From contig CAZSSA010000092.1 in assembly GCA_964609375.1 (NCBI GenBank), forward strand, positions 1 through 8,854: DNA of 8,854 bases. Direction: 5' to 3'. Below the pieces are notes generated by a model. It made no database searches, was not told the origin of the DNA, and saw only the letters and a program-made list of their open reading frames with translations. Every line of letters starts with the position of its first letter. Position 1 is the first letter of the stretch. A program made the translations under genes and the position numbers. The DNA is from CAZDUS01 sp964609375 (GTDB lineage Bacteria; Verrucomicrobiota; Kiritimatiellia; CAIKKV01; CAITUY01). This document shows positions 6,325-8,854 of this stretch, piece by piece.

Positions 6325-8854
6325 ATGATCAATCATCAACGTGCCTTGCCCGCCATTGCACACCGGATACCGATCTGGAGCGCCTGCGTTTTGGCCGCGC
6401 TTCTCCTGGCAACAGGGCCCGGCCTCGCCGTGTCGGCGGCAAACGCACCGGACTATCCGCGCGTGACCTCGTTCACGCCACCGGATTTGACATGGGTTCC
6501 GCGCACACTGGCGAAGGAACCTGCCTACGTCTCCACCAACGTGAGGTACTGCATTTTCGTTCTTGGCGACGGGCACAAATCCGTAATGACGATGGCATGG
6601 GACGAATCGGAAGGCGCCGGCAAGGGCTATGACACACTCTACGCCGACACCAACCTGAATGGCGTTCTGGGCGAGGAAGGCGAGCGCTTCTTCTGGAGCA
6701 ACGATCCAGCCCAACGGACGGAGGAGAAGGAGAAGCATGAACGTTACCTTGTCGAGAACGTCAAGGAGGCCGGATCCGACCGCGTCTACTCCTTCCGCTT
6801 CGCCGGCGTGTATCAGCCCGATATCCTGCAGTACGACTCGGGGTACCGGATGTCGTCACCCGGTTTGAGTTACGATGTCGGGCCTCTGCCTGGTGATCTC
6901 AAGCTCCTGTGGGGCAGTTCGCTTGCGACCGCTCCGGTGTACCGGTTCGGCGGCGAGCCGATCCCGACCGTGAACGGCAAGCACGCGGGCGAAGCGCTCG
7001 GGACCTGGAAGGCCGGCGAAAATGTCACCGCGTCGGTGTGGCTTGCGCTGCACGGTGCTCCGGCGGGGGCGCAGTTGCGCTTTTACGGCGCAAAGTTCCC
7101 CTCCCTGGCCGCGGCCGTGCGGGACAACCGCTGGGGCAAGGCCGGATACCCCATCGTCCTGCTACGTGTCCTCGATCCCGCGACGCGGCAACTCCGCGAG
7201 ATCATCCCGTTCGGCGACTCCTGCCCCTGTGCGGGCGGCTTTGCACCGCAGATGATCCTGCCCTCCCGCGTGCCCTCGGGCGCACACGAGGTGGTGGTGC
7301 GGATGCTGCGGGTGCCCGAGCTCGGCGGCTGCACGGATTTTGTGTGGACGGTGACTGTCGAGAATCCGTTTGAAAAGAACCCGGTGGCCGATCCCGCCTT
7401 TGCGGCCTTGAAACAGCAGTTTCCCGACGCCGCGATCGTGACCCTGCGCCGGGCCGATACCGCCGCCGAGCGCGCGACGCTGCGCGACGGGGAGCGCGTG
7501 ATCCCCGCCGCCGCAACCGACACGACACTGCTGCCGAACAACCGCGACTGGGATGCCCGCCACGCCAACACCGGCACGGAACAGCACCTCACCGTCGGCC
7601 AACGTCCCCACCAGTACGCCGATCTGCGCAGCCTGCTCCGCTTTGACCTCACCGGCATACCGCGGCAAACCGAAATCCTCGGCGCACGCCTGCGTCTGGC
7701 CCTGATCGTGGCGGGCGAGGGTCCGACCTACGCCCCGGACGACACCCTCGAGGCCTTCGCCCTGCGCCGCCCCTGGAACGAGCGTCAGGACAATCCTGAA
7801 GGCTCTGCCTGCTGGTTCGGTCCACGCTTCCGCGGCAAACTCCGCTCCGAGAAGTGGAATCAGGAGGGCGCCGCCGGCGAGGAGACCGACCGGGATGCCA
7901 AACCGGCCGGTGCCACGACGGCCATGAGCGGCTTCCCCGACAGGGCCAAAAACGAACTCGTCCGGTTCGTTGACATGGATCTGACCGACCTGGTCAAGGC
8001 CTGGCAAGCCGGGACGCGGCCCAATTACGGTATCCTGCTGCAGATGCGCGGCAAAGGCGGCGGTTTCATCGCGTCCAGCGAGCAGGGCGACTTCCCGTTA
8101 CGGCCGGCGCTGGTCATTGCCTATCGCGGCGCGGACCCGGCACCGACCTATACGCCGCGGCCCGGCGAGGACCTTGACCAGGCGCTGCAGCAGGCCGCGC
8201 TGACGAAGCGGCCGCTGGTCATGCGATTCTACATGGAGAGTTGCGGCATCTGCCAGAAGGTCGAGGCCAGCACGTTCCAGGACGATCGCGTCGTCAAGGC
8301 GTTGAACGAGATGCTGGTCGTGAAGGTAGATGCCGAGCGGCACATGGACAAGGCCAGGGCGCTGGGCGTCGAAGGCACGCCGACGATCCTGGTAGTGGAT
8401 CCGGGCACCGTGGCGGCAGGTGTCCCCCCTGCCGATTCCGGAAGGGCGGGTGGAACACCCGCCCCCACGGCGAGTGGACTCAGAGTGATCGCCCGTATCG
8501 AGGCTCCGGACATGATGCAGCCGGAAACGCTGCTGCCGAAGTTGGCGGTGGCGCTGCCGGCACGACCGCGGGCGGCCCTGCCGCGGGGTTCGTCCGATTC
8601 CGTGGGGGCGGGCGTCCCGCCCGCCCATTCCACTGCTCCCGCCGGCGTGATCGAGGGACTCCAGAAGGAAGACGGCCAAGGCGCATCCGCTGTCGCCACC
8701 CGGGTGCTGGCACTGGCGGGCCCGGACGCGCTGTTCTTGTCAGCCATCTGTCCGGAGCCGAAGCCGGAGGCGATCTTGGCCAAGGCCGATGCCCGCGATG
8801 CGGATCAGGTCTGGCAGGATGACTGCATCGAGTTCTTTGTGGAGCCGGTCAAGG
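6325..8854 (+). CDS. Secreted DNRLRE / thioredoxin-like / CBM9-like protein (partial, runs off the right edge)
   Basis: An open frame of 843 codons with no stop before the window end. The ATG is preceded by GGGAGA. Residues 1-41 are a signal peptide (HRIPIWSACVLAALLLATG, cleavage near AVSA or ANA). Residues 42-390 match no family I recognise; they hold an acidic loop, DTNLNG at 108-113, and a CPC pair at 300-302 with another Cys at 336. Residues 398-602 form a DNRLRE (CBM96-like) domain, shown by LLRFDL at 437-442, a WNERQ-type segment, and SSEQGDFPLRPAL at 584-596. Residues 613-744 are thioredoxin-like (Thioredoxin_7 style): CGIC at 640-643 and the cis-proline motif GTPT with P686. From about 793 a CBM9-like domain begins (LFLSAICPEP, then VWQDDCIEFFVEP) and is cut by the edge. 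Palindromic repeats are inserted in frame at 695-718 and 760-769. The CXXC and cis-proline are intact, so a periplasmic or surface redox role is possible; binding of cell-surface glycan is inferred from the other modules. Confidence 0.9.
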   Translation, partial: MINHQRALPAIAHRIPIWSACVLAALLLATGPGLAVSAANAPDYPRVTSFTPPDLTWVPRTLAKEPAYVSTNVRYCIFVLGDGHKSVMTMAWDESEGAGKGYDTLYADTNLNGVLGEEGERFFWSNDPAQRTEEKEKHERYLVENVKEAGSDRVYSFRFAGVYQPDILQYDSGYRMSSPGLSYDVGPLPGDLKLLWGSSLATAPVYRFGGEPIPTVNGKHAGEALGTWKAGENVTASVWLALHGAPAGAQLRFYGAKFPSLAAAVRDNRWGKAGYPIVLLRVLDPATRQLREIIPFGDSCPCAGGFAPQMILPSRVPSGAHEVVVRMLRVPELGGCTDFVWTVTVENPFEKNPVADPAFAALKQQFPDAAIVTLRRADTAAERATLRDGERVIPAAATDTTLLPNNRDWDARHANTGTEQHLTVGQRPHQYADLRSLLRFDLTGIPRQTEILGARLRLALIVAGEGPTYAPDDTLEAFALRRPWNERQDNPEGSACWFGPRFRGKLRSEKWNQEGAAGEETDRDAKPAGATTAMSGFPDRAKNELVRFVDMDLTDLVKAWQAGTRPNYGILLQMRGKGGGFIASSEQGDFPLRPALVIAYRGADPAPTYTPRPGEDLDQALQQAALTKRPLVMRFYMESCGICQKVEASTFQDDRVVKALNEMLVVKVDAERHMDKARALGVEGTPTILVVDPGTVAAGVPPADSGRAGGTPAPTASGLRVIARIEAPDMMQPETLLPKLAVALPARPRAALPRGSSDSVGAGVPPAHSTAPAGVIEGLQKEDGQGASAVATRVLALAGPDALFLSAICPEPKPEAILAKADARDADQVWQDDCIEFFVEPVK
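8408..8470 (+). repeat. Double-hairpin palindromic repeat inside the thioredoxin-like coding region
   Basis: Three nested stems are visible: an outer 6-bp stem CCGTGG (8408-8413) with CCACGG (8465-8470), an inner stem GGCAGG (8415-8420) with CCTGCC (8428-8433), and a 9-bp stem GGGCGGGTG (8444-8452) with CACCCGCCC (8456-8464) around GAA. Folded, this gives a three-way junction. It is translated in frame as a Gly/Pro/Ala-rich peptide containing AAGVPPADSGRAGGTPAPT. The peptide separates VVDPG from LRVIARIE, two stretches that normally sit next to each other in thioredoxin-like folds, so it looks like an insertion. Confidence 0.75.
8596..8632 (+). repeat. Second copy of the palindromic repeat, in the linker before the CBM9-like domain
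   Basis: A 9-bp perfect stem, GGGCGGGCG (8606-8614) with CGCCCGCCC (8618-8626), closes a TCC loop. GATTCC on the left and ATTCC on the right flank it. The left half of the first copy has the same order (GTGG, GC-rich arm, GTCC, GC-rich arm, GATTCC), so the two are related. It is translated as VGAGVPPAHS, the same frame and the same GVPPA core as the first copy. It falls in a Pro/Ala-rich linker, where an insertion would do little harm. Confidence 0.65.

Noticed and set aside
7162..8007. Minus-strand open frame of 281 codons
   Set aside because: It is antisense to the N-terminal and DNRLRE regions of the plus-strand gene, whose motifs are well matched in the sense frame.
1..8854. CRISPR array, tRNA, rRNA or transposase
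   Set aside because: No regularly spaced direct repeats, cloverleaf-like gene, ribosomal RNA motif or transposase domain was seen on either strand.

Overview
The window is GC-rich DNA with two very large, divergently transcribed genes and almost nothing else. Both products start with a signal peptide and are multidomain exported proteins. The architecture (autotransporter-associated beta-strand region, PQQ-type propellers, DNRLRE module, CBM9-like tails, and GC-rich palindromes spread even into coding sequence) suggests a bacterium of the Planctomycetota-Verrucomicrobiota-Lentisphaerota-Kiritimatiellota group. That assignment is an inference from domain style; there is no rRNA or marker gene here.

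Layout. Positions 1-128 are a short non-coding 3' flank holding a perfect 19-bp palindrome and further GC-rich inverted repeats. Positions 129-6086 (minus strand) encode a protein of about 1985 residues: signal peptide, beta-helix-like region, FN3-like domain, alpha-helical repeat-like region, two PQQ-like beta-propellers and a C-terminal CBM9/DOMON-like domain. Positions 6087-6324 are the divergent intergenic region, with a long imperfect hairpin between the two sets of candidate promoter elements. From 6325 to the right edge (plus strand) runs a second secreted protein, cut off by the window end after 843 residues. It has an uncharacterised N-terminal region, a DNRLRE (CBM96-like) domain, a thioredoxin-like domain with a CGIC motif, and the start of a CBM9-like domain.

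The most unusual signal is in the second gene. Two copies of a GC-rich palindromic repeat sit inside the coding sequence without breaking the frame, and both are translated in the same frame to a GVPPA-containing peptide. One copy, a double hairpin, lies in a turn of the thioredoxin-like domain; the other lies in the linker before the CBM9-like domain. This looks like an interspersed palindromic repeat family that has invaded, and is tolerated in, protein-coding sequence.

The two proteins probably work outside the cytoplasm. The shared CBM9-like tails and the beta-helix and DNRLRE modules point to glycan or surface binding. No catalytic glycosidase, sulfatase or lyase domain is visible, so an enzymatic role for the pair is not established.
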